NCBI RefSeq assembly: GCF_003034995.1
Contig: NZ_PZKF01000010.1
Location: 1 to 64,000 of the forward strand
DNA: 64,000 nt
Direction: 5' to 3'
DNA from: Phaeovulum veldkampii DSM 11550
GTDB lineage: Bacteria > Pseudomonadota > Alphaproteobacteria > Rhodobacterales > Rhodobacteraceae
Shown: one piece after another, positions 7,367 through 15,446 of the stretch
Layout of the letters: each line of letters starts with the position of its first letter
Position numbering within the stretch: position 1 is the first letter of the stretch
Notes under the pieces: model-generated
The model's database searches: none
Seen by the model: only the letters and a program-made list of their open reading frames with translations
What the model was told of the DNA's origin: nothing
Translations under genes and position numbers: made by a program

Positions 7367-8686
7367 ATGGATTTCGGCTGGCTCAAACGCATGATGCCGC
7401 GCGGGCTTTACGGGCGGGCCGCGCTGATCCTCATTCTGCCGGTGGTCACGATCCAGCTTGTTGTCTCGGTCGGATTCTTGCAGCGCCATTTCGAGGATGT
7501 CACGCGCCAGATGACATCGAGCATGGCGCGCGAGGTGCGCCTGGTGGCCGATCTGGTGGCGCTTGACGCGGCTCCGGCAGCCGCGCTGGCCCGTGCCGGG
7601 GCGGTGGCGGGCCCCCTTGCGCTGGAACTGGCCCTGCCGGTTGCGCCCGAGGCGGGCGATCCGCGGGTGTTTTACGACCTTTCCGGCCGCGTCGTGATCG
7701 CCACGCTGCGTCAGGCGGTGGCGGGAATCACGCTGGTCGATCTGTCGGATCTGGACCATGTGCGGCTGGTGCTTGGCACCCGGCACGGGCCGATGCAGGT
7801 GCAATTCGCGCGCGGGCGGGTGTCGGCCTCGAACCCGCATCAGTTGCTGGTGCTGATGGTGGCGACCGGGCTGTTGATGACCTTCATCGCCTATGTCTTT
7901 CTGCGCAATCAGTTGCGTCCGATCCGGCGGCTGGCCGAGGCGGCGCAGGAATTTGGCAAGGGCAGGGTGCTGCCTTATCGGCCCGGTGGCGCGGCCGAGG
8001 TACGGGCGGCGGGCACCGCCTTTCTGGAGATGCGCGCCCGGATTGACCGGCAAACCGAACAGCGCCGGCTTATGTTGTCGGGGATCAGCCACGATCTGCG
8101 CACACCGCTGACGCGGCTGAGGCTGGGGCTGTCGATACTGCCCGAAGACGAGGATGTTGCGGCGCTGGAACGCGATGTTGACGAGATGGGCCGCCTGATC
8201 GACGCCTTTCTGGACTTTGCCCGCGATGCCGGGTCGGAAGAACCCGCCGAGACGCTGGACCCGGTCGAGTTTGCCGCCGCTCTCGTCGAGGATGCGCGCA
8301 GAGCCGGGCAGGATGTAACGCTGACCGGGATCGAGGGGCAGGGCCGTGCCACCTTTCGCCCCGGCGACCTGCGCCGGGCGCTGGAAAACCTGATCGGCAA
8401 TGCGGTGCGCTATGGCGGCCGGGCCGAGGTTTCGGTGGCGCTGGGGCCACGATCATTGCGCTTTACCGTCGAGGACGATGGCCCCGGCATCCCGCCCGAG
8501 CGGCGTGACGAGGCGCTGCGCCCCTTTACCCGGCTGGACCCGGCGCGCAACCAGAACCGGGGGCAGGGTGTGGGCCTGGGCCTTGCGATTGCGGCCGAGA
8601 TTGCACGCAGCCATGGCGGCCAGTTGCGGCTGGGCGAAAGCACGCGACTGGGCGGGCTGAAGGCCGAGGTGATGCTGCCACTCTGA
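7367..8686 (+). CDS. Membrane sensor histidine kinase, EnvZ-like
   Basis: The 439-aa protein has an N-terminal membrane helix (about 15-37), a periplasmic sensor of roughly 120 residues, a second helix (LLVLMVATGLLMTFIAYVFL) and a HAMP linker. The dimerisation box ISHDLRTPLTRLRLGLS has phospho-acceptor H242. The ATPase domain shows the N box ENLIGNAVRYGG, G1 DDGPGI and G2 GVGLGLAIA. The arrangement is that of EnvZ/OmpR-family kinases. No response regulator is adjacent, so its partner is encoded elsewhere or lost from this locus. Confidence 0.88.
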   Translation: MDFGWLKRMMPRGLYGRAALILILPVVTIQLVVSVGFLQRHFEDVTRQMTSSMAREVRLVADLVALDAAPAAALARAGAVAGPLALELALPVAPEAGDPRVFYDLSGRVVIATLRQAVAGITLVDLSDLDHVRLVLGTRHGPMQVQFARGRVSASNPHQLLVLMVATGLLMTFIAYVFLRNQLRPIRRLAEAAQEFGKGRVLPYRPGGAAEVRAAGTAFLEMRARIDRQTEQRRLMLSGISHDLRTPLTRLRLGLSILPEDEDVAALERDVDEMGRLIDAFLDFARDAGSEEPAETLDPVEFAAALVEDARRAGQDVTLTGIEGQGRATFRPGDLRRALENLIGNAVRYGGRAEVSVALGPRSLRFTVEDDGPGIPPERRDEALRPFTRLDPARNQNRGQGVGLGLAIAAEIARSHGGQLRLGESTRLGGLKAEVMLPL

Positions 8687-8724
8687 GTTTTCCGCTGTAA
8701 TCCGGGGCGCCCCGCCGCAGTGGG

Positions 8725-8892
8725 CTAGCCGCGCCAAACGCCAAGAACCCAGGCCAGCAACCAGCCCCAGACGCCCAGCGACAGTGCCAGCGCGGGCATC
8801 AGCCACCACCCCGAGGGCCAGACGCGCTGCGCTGTCCGCGCGGGTGCCGGGGTGGCTCTGACGGGGGGCGTGCCGTCGATTTTGTTGCGCAT
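8725..8892 (-). CDS. Small single-span membrane protein, 55 aa
   Basis: Start ATG 8890-8892 has AAGGA about 9 nt upstream; a longer form could start at MPTGQG. Residues 1-25 are polar and proline-rich, then WWLMPALALSLGVWGWLLAW forms one strongly hydrophobic, tryptophan-rich segment that ends almost at the C-terminus. I do not recognise a family. It is convergent with the kinase gene and reads away from lon. Confidence 0.55.
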   Translation of the reverse strand: MRNKIDGTPPVRATPAPARTAQRVWPSGWWLMPALALSLGVWGWLLAWVLGVWRG

Positions 8893-9220
8893 GGGTGCGA
8901 TTCCTTGCCCGGTCGGCATCTCGTCAGTCTGGCGGCAAAATCTTAACAACTTTCCACAGGCGCCCCGCCGATGTCGCTTGGATGTTCCGGCGACGTTGGG
9001 AAAAAGTTAACAGCCGCGTGACACGCTGTAAACGCTTGGCGACCCCATGGGAATCGGCCATTCTGCACCATCGGCAAGAGATCGCCACACGCGGGCTTTT
9101 CCGCCGATTGGAAGGATATGTTGAACCCGTGCCTCCCCGCCCCTAGATATGGGCCATGATCGGGGAGGGCCGGGGCTGCCAAGCGTGGGGCCGGTGCCCT
9201 CCTGCCACAGAGGAAAAAGA
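8893..9220. other. Intergenic region upstream of lon
   Basis: About 330 bases without a supported gene. It must hold the lon promoter. An A/T-rich patch (AAAATCTTAACAACTTTCC near 8937-8955) and AAAAAGTTAACAG near 9001 stand out, but I cannot assign a heat-shock promoter with confidence. The ribosome binding site AGGAAAAAGA at 9211-9220 decides the lon start. Confidence 0.4.
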
Positions 9221-11635
9221 ATGACCCAAACGCTCGCACCCAGCTACCCTGTGCTGCCCTTGCGCGACATAGTCGTGTTTCCGCACATGATTGTGCCCCT
9301 GTTCGTAGGGCGCGAAAAATCGGTGCGCGCGCTGGAAGAGGTGATGGCCGATGATCGCCAGATCCTGCTGTCATCGCAGATCGACCCCGGCGTTGATGAC
9401 CCGGCGGCCGATGGCATCTATCGCGTCGGTGTTCTGGCCAACGTGCTGCAACTGCTGAAACTTCCCGATGGCACCGTCAAGGTGCTGGTCGAGGGCAAGG
9501 CGCGGGTGCAGATCACCGAATTTCTGCCCAATGAGGCATTTTTCGAGGCGCGCGCCGTCGAACTGGCCGAAACACCGGGCGACGAGGCGACGGTCAAGGC
9601 GCTGCTGCGCTCGGTCGCCGAGGAATTTGAACGCTACGCCAAGATCAAGAAAAACATCCCCGAAGAGGCGATGAGCGCGGTGTCGGAAACGCGCGAGGCC
9701 GACAAACTGGCCGACCTCGTTTCGGGGCATCTGGGCATTGAGGTGTCGCAAAAGCAGGGCCTGCTGGAAACGCTCGACGTGGCCGAACGGCTGGAAAAGG
9801 TCTTTGGCCTGATGCAGGGCGAAATGTCGGTGTTGCAGGTCGAAAAGAAGATCAAGAGCCGTGTCAAAAGCCAGATGGAGCGGACCCAGCGCGAATATTA
9901 CCTGAATGAGCAGATGAAGGCCATTCAGAAGGAACTGGGCGATGGCGAGGACGGCCAGTCGGAACTGAACGAACTGGAAGCGCGGATCAACGCCACCAAA
10001 TTCTCGAAAGAGGCGCATGACAAGGCGCAGGCCGAGCTGAAAAAGCTGAAGTCGATGTCGCCGATGTCGGCCGAGGCCACGGTGGTGCGCAACTATCTGG
10101 ACTGGCTGCTGAGCCTGCCCTGGGGCGTGAAATCGCGCGTCAAGAAAGACCTGACCGCGGCCGAGGCGGTGCTGGATGCCGACCACTACGGGCTGGAAAA
10201 GGTCAAGGAGCGGATCGTCGAATATCTGGCGGTGCAGGCGCGCAGCGCCAAGCTTAAGGGGCCGATCCTGTGCCTCGTCGGCCCTCCGGGCGTGGGCAAG
10301 ACGTCGCTGGGGCGCAGCGTGGCGCGGGCCACGGGGCGCGAATTCATTCGCATCAGCCTTGGCGGGGTGCGCGACGAATCCGAGATCCGCGGCCATCGGC
10401 GCACCTATATCGGCTCGATGCCGGGCAAGATCATCCAGGCGCTGAAAAAGGCGAAAACCACCAATCCGCTGATCTTGCTCGATGAAATCGACAAGATGGG
10501 GCAGGATTTCCGGGGTGACCCGGCCAGCGCCATGCTGGAGGTGCTGGATCCGGAACAGAACGCCACCTTTGTCGATCACTATCTTGAGGTGGAATATGAC
10601 CTTTCGAACGTGATGTTCCTGACCACGGCCAACAGCTATAACATGCCGGGGCCGCTGCTGGACCGGATGGAGATCATTCCGCTGGCGGGCTATACCGAGG
10701 ATGAAAAGCGCGAAATCGCGCGCCAGCATCTGTTGCCCAAGCAGATCAAGAATCACGGGCTGAAAAAGGGCGAGTTTGCCGTTACCGATGCCGCGCTGAC
10801 CGAAATGATCCGCGGCTATACCCGCGAGGCGGGGGTGCGGAACCTGGAACGCGAGCTGGCCAAACTGGCGCGCAAGGCGGTGACCGAGATCCTCAAGGGC
10901 AAGGTCAAATCGGTCGAGATCACGCCCGACAGCCTGGAAGGGTATCTGGGCGTCAAGCGCTACCGCTATGGCTTGGCCGAGAAAGAGGATCAGGTCGGCG
11001 TGGTCACGGGCCTCGCCTGGACCTCTGTCGGCGGCGATCTGTTGCAGATCGAGGCGGTCAGCCTGCCCGGCAAGGGCCGGATGAAAACCACCGGCAAGCT
11101 GGGCGAGGTGATGAAGGAATCGATCGAGGCGGCATCTTCGTTCGTGCGATCAATCGCGCCCGAAATCGGGGTGAAGCCGCCGAAATTCGAAAAGGTGGAC
11201 ATCCACGTTCACGTTCCCGAAGGGGCAACCCCCAAAGATGGCCCCTCGGCCGGCGTGGCGATGGTGACGTCGATCGTTTCGGTTCTGACCAGCATTCCGG
11301 TGCGCAAGGATATCGCCATGACCGGCGAGGTCACCTTGCGCGGCAACGTGCTGCCGATTGGCGGCTTGAAGGAAAAGCTGCTGGCGGCGCTGCGCGGCGG
11401 GATCAAGACCGTGCTGATCCCCGAAGAAAACGCCAAGGATCTGACCGAAATCCCGGCGAATGTGAAGGCTGGGTTGCATATCATTCCGGTGTCGCATGTG
11501 CGCGAAGTGCTGGCGCAAGCGCTGGTGCGGATGCCCGAGCCGGTGGAATGGGACGAAGAGGCCGAGGAAGCGGCAGCAAAGGCTGCCCATGACGCGGCGG
11601 CTACCAATGCTGTCACGGGGCAGGTGGCACACTAA
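9221..11635 (+). CDS. lon: ATP-dependent protease Lon
   Basis: The 804-aa cytosolic protease degrades misfolded and regulatory proteins. It has the N-terminal LAN domain ([15 protein letters not shown]), a coiled-coil middle, an AAA+ domain with Walker A GPPGVGKT at 354-361, and a C-terminal Ser-Lys protease domain with S676 in DGPSAGVAM and K719 in GGLKEKLL. The 43-residue spacing matches the E. coli S679/K722 dyad. AGGAAAAAGA before ATG 9221 fixes the start; a longer upstream frame lacks such a site. A palindromic terminator follows. A HU-like gene about 1 kb downstream recalls the lon-hupB linkage of other proteobacteria. Confidence 0.97.
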   Translation: MTQTLAPSYPVLPLRDIVVFPHMIVPLFVGREKSVRALEEVMADDRQILLSSQIDPGVDDPAADGIYRVGVLANVLQLLKLPDGTVKVLVEGKARVQITEFLPNEAFFEARAVELAETPGDEATVKALLRSVAEEFERYAKIKKNIPEEAMSAVSETREADKLADLVSGHLGIEVSQKQGLLETLDVAERLEKVFGLMQGEMSVLQVEKKIKSRVKSQMERTQREYYLNEQMKAIQKELGDGEDGQSELNELEARINATKFSKEAHDKAQAELKKLKSMSPMSAEATVVRNYLDWLLSLPWGVKSRVKKDLTAAEAVLDADHYGLEKVKERIVEYLAVQARSAKLKGPILCLVGPPGVGKTSLGRSVARATGREFIRISLGGVRDESEIRGHRRTYIGSMPGKIIQALKKAKTTNPLILLDEIDKMGQDFRGDPASAMLEVLDPEQNATFVDHYLEVEYDLSNVMFLTTANSYNMPGPLLDRMEIIPLAGYTEDEKREIARQHLLPKQIKNHGLKKGEFAVTDAALTEMIRGYTREAGVRNLERELAKLARKAVTEILKGKVKSVEITPDSLEGYLGVKRYRYGLAEKEDQVGVVTGLAWTSVGGDLLQIEAVSLPGKGRMKTTGKLGEVMKESIEAASSFVRSIAPEIGVKPPKFEKVDIHVHVPEGATPKDGPSAGVAMVTSIVSVLTSIPVRKDIAMTGEVTLRGNVLPIGGLKEKLLAALRGGIKTVLIPEENAKDLTEIPANVKAGLHIIPVSHVREVLAQALVRMPEPVEWDEEAEEAAAKAAHDAAATNAVTGQVAH

Positions 11636-11653
11636 GCGGCGACCGAACCAATC

Positions 11654-11679
11654 AAAAGCGCGCCAATTGGCGCGCTTTT
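11654..11679. terminator. Bidirectional terminator after lon
   Basis: A perfect 26-bp palindrome: AAAAGCGCGCC, AATT centre, GGCGCGCTTTT. The T run on both strands suits termination of lon and of the convergent small gene at 11719. Confidence 0.85.
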
Positions 11680-11718
11680 CGATTCGTGGTCGCGGCATCG
11701 CGCAACGTTGAAAGTGGC

Positions 11719-11934
11719 TTACTTGGGCCGAGGCTCGTCGTCATTGTTCGACGAGGCGATGGCGGCGATGGCCACCAGCAGCAGCAGCGGCACGATCAGG
11801 CCCGCGTTGCTGGTCGAGGCCTGTTCGACCACAACGGGCTCCGCCTCGACGATCGGAGCGGAATAGCCGCCCGCCAGCGCAAGGCTGGAGGTGGTGGCCA
11901 GGATGCAGGAGGCGAGAAGCAGTTTTTTCATCAT
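11719..11934 (-). CDS. Small exported/membrane protein, copy A (71 aa)
   Basis: The protein begins with a signal-like segment (KKLLLASCILATTSSLALAG, with a cysteine at position 10), then a valine/glutamate-rich spacer (APIVEAEPVVVEQAS). A second hydrophobic stretch (LIVPLLLLVAIAAIA) is followed by an acidic SSNNDDEPRPK tail. It is nearly identical to the protein at 12037. The start could be either of two adjacent ATGs (11931 or 11934). Function is unknown; it may be a small inner-membrane or envelope protein. Confidence 0.65.
   Translation of the reverse strand: MMKKLLLASCILATTSSLALAGGYSAPIVEAEPVVVEQASTSNAGLIVPLLLLVAIAAIASSNNDDEPRPK
11735..11925. repeat. Copy A of a 191-bp direct repeat
   Basis: Matches 12068-12258 at a constant offset of 333 bp with about three mismatches by eye. 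The similarity starts and stops within the coding regions of the two small genes. Confidence 0.85.
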
Positions 11935-12036
11935 GTCATATCCACAAAACATAGCCTACATCTTTGAGACAAGAAGACGTGCCGCAAAGATGCAGGCATT
12001 GTATCACGCGCGAGCATAGGCTGCGCTTTTCTCAGT

Positions 12037-12264
12037 TTATCTGTCGACCACGGTCATCATCGGCTCTTCGTCGTCATTGTTCGACGAGGCGATGGCGGCG
12101 ATGGCCACCAGCAGCAGCAACGGCACGATCAGGCCCGCGTTGCTGGTCGAGGCCTGTTCGACCACAACGGGCTCCGCCTCGACGATCGGGGCGGAATAGC
12201 CGCCCGCCAGCGCAAGGCTGGAGGTGGTGGCCAGGATGCAGGAAGCGAGAAGCAGTTTGCGCAT
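12037..12264 (-). CDS. Small exported/membrane protein, copy B (75 aa)
   Basis: Start ATG 12262-12264 has AAGGAG 7 nt upstream, a better site than copy A has. The signal-like N-terminus, VVVEQAS spacer and LLLLVAIAAIA segment are the same as in copy A. The C-terminus differs (NNDDEEPMMTVVDR). The protein family is not recognised. The pair probably arose by tandem duplication; copy B, with the stronger ribosome binding site, may be the better expressed one. Confidence 0.7.
   Translation of the reverse strand: MRKLLLASCILATTSSLALAGGYSAPIVEAEPVVVEQASTSNAGLIVPLLLLVAIAAIASSNNDDEEPMMTVVDR
12068..12258. repeat. Copy B of a 191-bp direct repeat
   Basis: Partner of 11735-11925, about 98% identical by eye, covering nearly all of the shared coding sequence. 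Confidence 0.85.
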
Positions 12265-12580
12265 GGTAGGCTCCTTTGCAACTTTGGTTTGATAATCAGG
12301 ATCCGCATTCGTATGGCAAAACGCTGCACCCACTCCCTGAATCGGTCAAGTGTCAAGCTGTGCGGTCTCTGTTTCACAACGATTTGTCTCCTTCTTGTCA
12401 CAAGTTTTACGCCGGAGACTGTGCTTTTGGCTGAAATCGGGCTGAGGGCGGCAGAGATATGTCCCTTTCTGCAAACCACCGGAGGCTTTTGAAATCACTC
12501 TGGCTTGGCGCTGTTGGAATGATAGACTGGGGTCAAATAGAAAGGTTTTTGCGAATGGCCAAAAAGACCCGCCCCGAGAG
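12265..12580. other. Intergenic region between small gene B and the HU-like gene
   Basis: About 316 bases with no supported gene, relatively A/T-rich for this genome. It must carry divergent promoters. ATG 12555 with AAAGG upstream starts a short frame (MAKKTRPER) that is one base out of register with the HU-like gene; see the separate note on its start. Confidence 0.4.
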
Positions 12581-13048
12581 ATGCCCCAACCCGCCCCTGC
12601 CAGCGTCGATCCGGCCGCCGATCCAGCCCAGGCCAAGGCGCCGCGCAAACCGGCAAAACCGCGGGCCCCGAAACCGGTCGTCACCGCGCCCCAGCCTGCC
12701 GCCCTTGTGGCGATGTCGCCGGTGGCAGAGCCTGCCCAAGATACGGTTAGCGATGCGGCCCCCGTCCTGCGGCGCAAGGCATTTGTAGAGCGGGTGCAGG
12801 CGGCCTCGGGCGGTCACCGCAAAAAGGATGTGCGCGAAATTTCCGAGGCGGTGCTGATGGTTCTGGGCGAGGCTTTGGCCCGCGGCGAGGATCTGCACCT
12901 GCCGCCGCTCGGCCGCGCCCGCGTCAGCCGCCACCTCGACCGCAGCGCCGGCGAGACGCTGGTGATCAAGCTGCGTCGGCATGATGCGGATGAGGCGGCA
13001 AAGGGTGAAAAAACTGCGCATCAGGCTCTTGCAGAGGGTGACGACTGA
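12581..13048 (+). CDS. HU/IHF-family DNA-binding protein with long Pro/Ala/Lys N-terminus
   Basis: The 155-aa protein has about 60 residues rich in P, A and K (KAPRKPAKPRAPKP) and then a HU-like domain: KAFVERVQAASGGHRKKDVR, VLGEALARGEDLHLPPLGRA, then a short basic end. HU proteins bend and compact DNA. The start is uncertain. ATG 12581 lacks a good ribosome binding site, while ATG 12555, with AAAGG and a lysine-rich start, is out of frame by one base. Position downstream of lon supports a hup-type gene. Confidence 0.7.
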   Translation: MPQPAPASVDPAADPAQAKAPRKPAKPRAPKPVVTAPQPAALVAMSPVAEPAQDTVSDAAPVLRRKAFVERVQAASGGHRKKDVREISEAVLMVLGEALARGEDLHLPPLGRARVSRHLDRSAGETLVIKLRRHDADEAAKGEKTAHQALAEGDD

Positions 13049-13067
13049 CGTTATTACCCCCGCCACC

Positions 13068-13142
13068 GGGTGATTAGCTCAGCGGTAGAGCGCTTCGTTC
13101 ACATCGAAGATGTCAGGGGTTCAAATCCCTTATCACCCACCA
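13068..13142 (+). tRNA. tRNA-Val(CAC)
   Basis: The gene reads GGGTGATTAGCTCAGCGG at its 5' end, has the anticodon arm CTTCG-TTCACAT-CGAAG with anticodon CAC, T arm GGGTTCAAATCCC, and an encoded CCA. Its 3' half is repeated at 19202-19251 as the other end of the integrated island, so this intact copy is the island's attachment site. Confidence 0.96.
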
Positions 13143-13143
13143 T
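13094..13143 (+). repeat. Attachment repeat at the tRNA-Val end
   Basis: The 50-bp sequence from the anticodon stem of tRNA-Val(CAC) to one base past CCA is identical to 19202-19251. Mismatches begin immediately outside both copies. Confidence 0.95.
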
Positions 13144-13217
13144 TATAACGCGTTGAGGCGCCTCGGTTTTTTGCCGGGGCGCTTTCGTTTTGCGAAGTGC
13201 GCCATGGTTTGTTGAAC

Positions 13218-14020
13218 CTAACGCACCCCACGAACCCTCCCGAAGTCGAGGATTTCGGCCGCCTCGCGCAGGTGATCGGGCGCATATCTGGCATAGACCC
13301 TCTCGGTTACGGCCGTTGATGAATGTCCGAGATACTGGCTGATTTTTGACATGGGCACCCCGCCCTCAGCCATGTGAACGGCTGCGGTATGACGCAGGAC
13401 GTGCGGCGACACACCGTTTAGCCCTGCGGACTTGACCGCGCGCTCAAAGCCCTTGCGGATTGACCGAACCGGCACACCTGCCCACTCTACGACGAAATCG
13501 GACAGAGCCGCTTCGCGCGCCGACATGAGCGCAGCGCGCATGGTCGCATTGATCGGCACAACAGCGCGCCCCTTCCGCGGGCCTTCGCAATCGGCGCGTA
13601 GGTTGATCTGGCCCCGGTCCATGTCGACGCGATCCCACGTCAGGTCCAGCACGGCGCCAACGCGAGCGGCGGTGGTCAGCATAAGCAGGATTGCCAGCCT
13701 GATGTGAGGCTCGCAATCCGCAGCCAGCAGTCGCTCGATCTCGGCGTGGGTCAGGTATCGGTCCTTGGGGGCAGGCTTCTGCGGCCGCTCGATATAGGGC
13801 GCAACCGGGATCAACCTCGCCTTGTCGGCCGCCCAGGTCATGCAGGTGCGCAGGTGGCCCAACTCGGTCCAGACCGAGCCGATCGATATCCCGACTGCGC
13901 GCCTTTGCGCTGTGTAGGACCGGCAATGGTCTGTCGTGATCTGGTCGGGCCGCAGGGCGCCGAAGTGGGCCTTGATGGCAAGCCCGGTGTATCCCATCGT
14001 TGTGGCGACTGGCCGCCCCG
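13218..14020 (-). pseudogene. Tyrosine recombinase (integrase), N-terminus lost to an IS
   Basis: The remaining C-terminal part, about 267 residues, holds the catalytic domain. It has an arginine in TTAARVGAVLDLTW, HxxR in SPHVLRHTAAVHM, a histidine in YLGHSST and the nucleophile tyrosine in VYARYAPDH. Part of the core-binding SAM-like domain remains (HLRTCMTWAADKARLIP). The IS ends exactly at 14021, and the reading frame beyond it is IS sequence, so the start codon and arm-binding domain are gone. Location beside tRNA-Val fits the enzyme that inserted the island. Confidence 0.9.
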
Positions 14021-15070
14021 GGCTCTGTTGCACAAATCGACTGATGGCCGAGCTACCCCTTTCCCCGGACACACTTATCCCACGGCCTCGGTCACGGGTA
14101 TGCCGAGCGCGGTGAAGCCGTTCATGACGGCGACACGGATCTGAAGCTCGGCGACTTGGCGGTCGGGCTCTCGCGCCATGAGGCGTTGGCCCAACAGCTT
14201 CATGCAGTGCATCTTGGTCTCGGCCCGACTTCGGCGGTGGTAGCCGCTCCATTTCCGCCAGATCTTCCGGCCCAGGCGTTTGGATGCGCGGAGGGCCTCG
14301 TTGCGGGCGATCGCGCCTGCGCTGTCGGGCTTCCAGGGTTTGGCATTCTTGCGGGGCGGGATGACGGCATGGGCCCCGCGGTCGGCGATGGCGTCGTGAC
14401 ACTTGCGCGTATCGTAGGCCCCATCTGCGGTGACGTTGCCGATCTCTTGATCGGGCGGGATTTGGTCGAGCAATTCGGGCAGCATGGGCGCATCGCCGAT
14501 ATCGCTGCTGGTGAACTCCACCGCCCTGATTTCCAGTGTTTTTTCATCGATGCCGAGGTGAACCTTGCGCCATACGCGGCGTTTGGCGCCACCATGCTTG
14601 CGGGCATTCCACTCGCCTTCACCCTCGACCTTGATGCCGGTGCTGTCGATCAAGAGGTGCAGCGGCTCCTCCGAGCCTCGATACGGGATGTTCACGGCGA
14701 GGGTCTTCTGCCGGCGCGACAGCGTGCTGAAATCCGGCACTGACCAGTCGAGCCCGCTCAACTGCAGAAGGCTTTCGACAAAGCCCGTCGTCTGCCTCAG
14801 CGCCATGCCGAACAGCACTTTCATCGTCAGGCAGGTCTGGATGGCGGCGTCGCTGTAGGTGGGCTGCCGGCCACGCTTGCCGGTCGGCAAGGCCTCCCAC
14901 GTCATCTCGGGATCGAACCAGATCGTCAGCGAGCCTCGGCGCTTCAGCGCTTCGTTATAGGCCCGCCAATTCTTGATCTTGTAGGTCGGGGGTGTCGGTC
15001 TGCTCATGCCATCCAGCTATCACGCTGGATTCACGAGGTGAATCCCCCAAGGGCTTTGCGCAACAGAGCC
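14021..15070 (-). mobile_element. IS5-family insertion sequence, IS903-like
   Basis: The element is about 1050 bp. Its terminal inverted repeats start GGCTCTGTTGCACAAA on the left and GGCTCTGTTGCGCAAA on the right (read inward), differing at one base. It carries one transposase. The IS903 group normally makes 9-bp target duplications, but the flanks (GCCGCCCCG left, TCGCCGGTG right) do not match. That points to a deletion or recombination after insertion. The left flank is integrase, the right flank an older IS remnant. Confidence 0.9.
14075..15007 (-). CDS. IS5-family (IS903-like) transposase
   Basis: The 310-aa DDE transposase appears full length. The N-terminus NWRAYNEALKRRGSLTIWFD is typical of the IS903 group. 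Catalytic acids are in LLIDSTGIK, in ADGAYDT and in RSRAETKMHC, the last in the usual Y-x2-R-x3-E-x6-K spacing. It is the only gene of the element and looks intact, so this IS copy may still be active. Confidence 0.92.
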   Translation of the reverse strand: MSRPTPPTYKIKNWRAYNEALKRRGSLTIWFDPEMTWEALPTGKRGRQPTYSDAAIQTCLTMKVLFGMALRQTTGFVESLLQLSGLDWSVPDFSTLSRRQKTLAVNIPYRGSEEPLHLLIDSTGIKVEGEGEWNARKHGGAKRRVWRKVHLGIDEKTLEIRAVEFTSSDIGDAPMLPELLDQIPPDQEIGNVTADGAYDTRKCHDAIADRGAHAVIPPRKNAKPWKPDSAGAIARNEALRASKRLGRKIWRKWSGYHRRSRAETKMHCMKLLGQRLMAREPDRQVAELQIRVAVMNGFTALGIPVTEAVG

Positions 15071-15120
15071 TCGCCGGTGGTGAACTCGGCGGCCCGGATT
15101 TCCAAGGATTTCTCCACGTC
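15071..15120 (-). pseudogene. Remnant of a second IS5-type transposase
   Basis: On the minus strand this translates to DVEKSLEIRAAEFTTGE, matching IDEKTLEIRAVEFTSSD of the neighbouring intact transposase but clearly diverged at the DNA level. It is cut off exactly at the end of the intact IS. An older related IS was therefore present here. Confidence 0.7.
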
Positions 15121-15446
15121 CTTTTCGCCTGCCCCATCTTCGGGGGAGTGCTTCGCTTTCAGACGGCTACTTGCCCGCGGTCGCACCGCATTCGGACAGC
15201 CGCTCGAACTTTGACAGTTTCACATGCACTGTGCTGCGCAAGGAAATTTAAACCATATCAGGGGTATCAATAGGGAGAATCGGAACTCGTTGCAGGGTTG
15301 CTGCGCAAAGTTCTGGTTGCACGACGATGTTGAAAGCGAAAACTCGGAACTTAATTGCCAATCGCGCTGATGTTCAAATTTTGGCATAAGCCGAATAGCG
15401 CCACTTCTATTGGCAAAAAAGTGCCCCAAGCCTGAGGGTTGCAAGC
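15121..15446. other. Gene-free island sequence upstream of the RTX protein gene
   Basis: About 325 bases, A/T-rich compared with the flanking chromosome. No supported gene is present. Two similar GCTGCGCAA motifs occur near 15234 and 15301. The segment should hold the promoter of the 880-aa gene; GAGGG at 15435-15439 is its likely ribosome binding site. Confidence 0.35.

Noticed and set aside
9035-9063. Heat-shock promoter for lon (CTTGG...CCATTC)
   Set aside because: Match to the alphaproteobacterial sigma-32 consensus is too weak to call by eye.
14021-14402. Apparent N-terminal extension of the integrase
   Set aside because: The frame continues only by chance through the IS903-like element in an unused frame.
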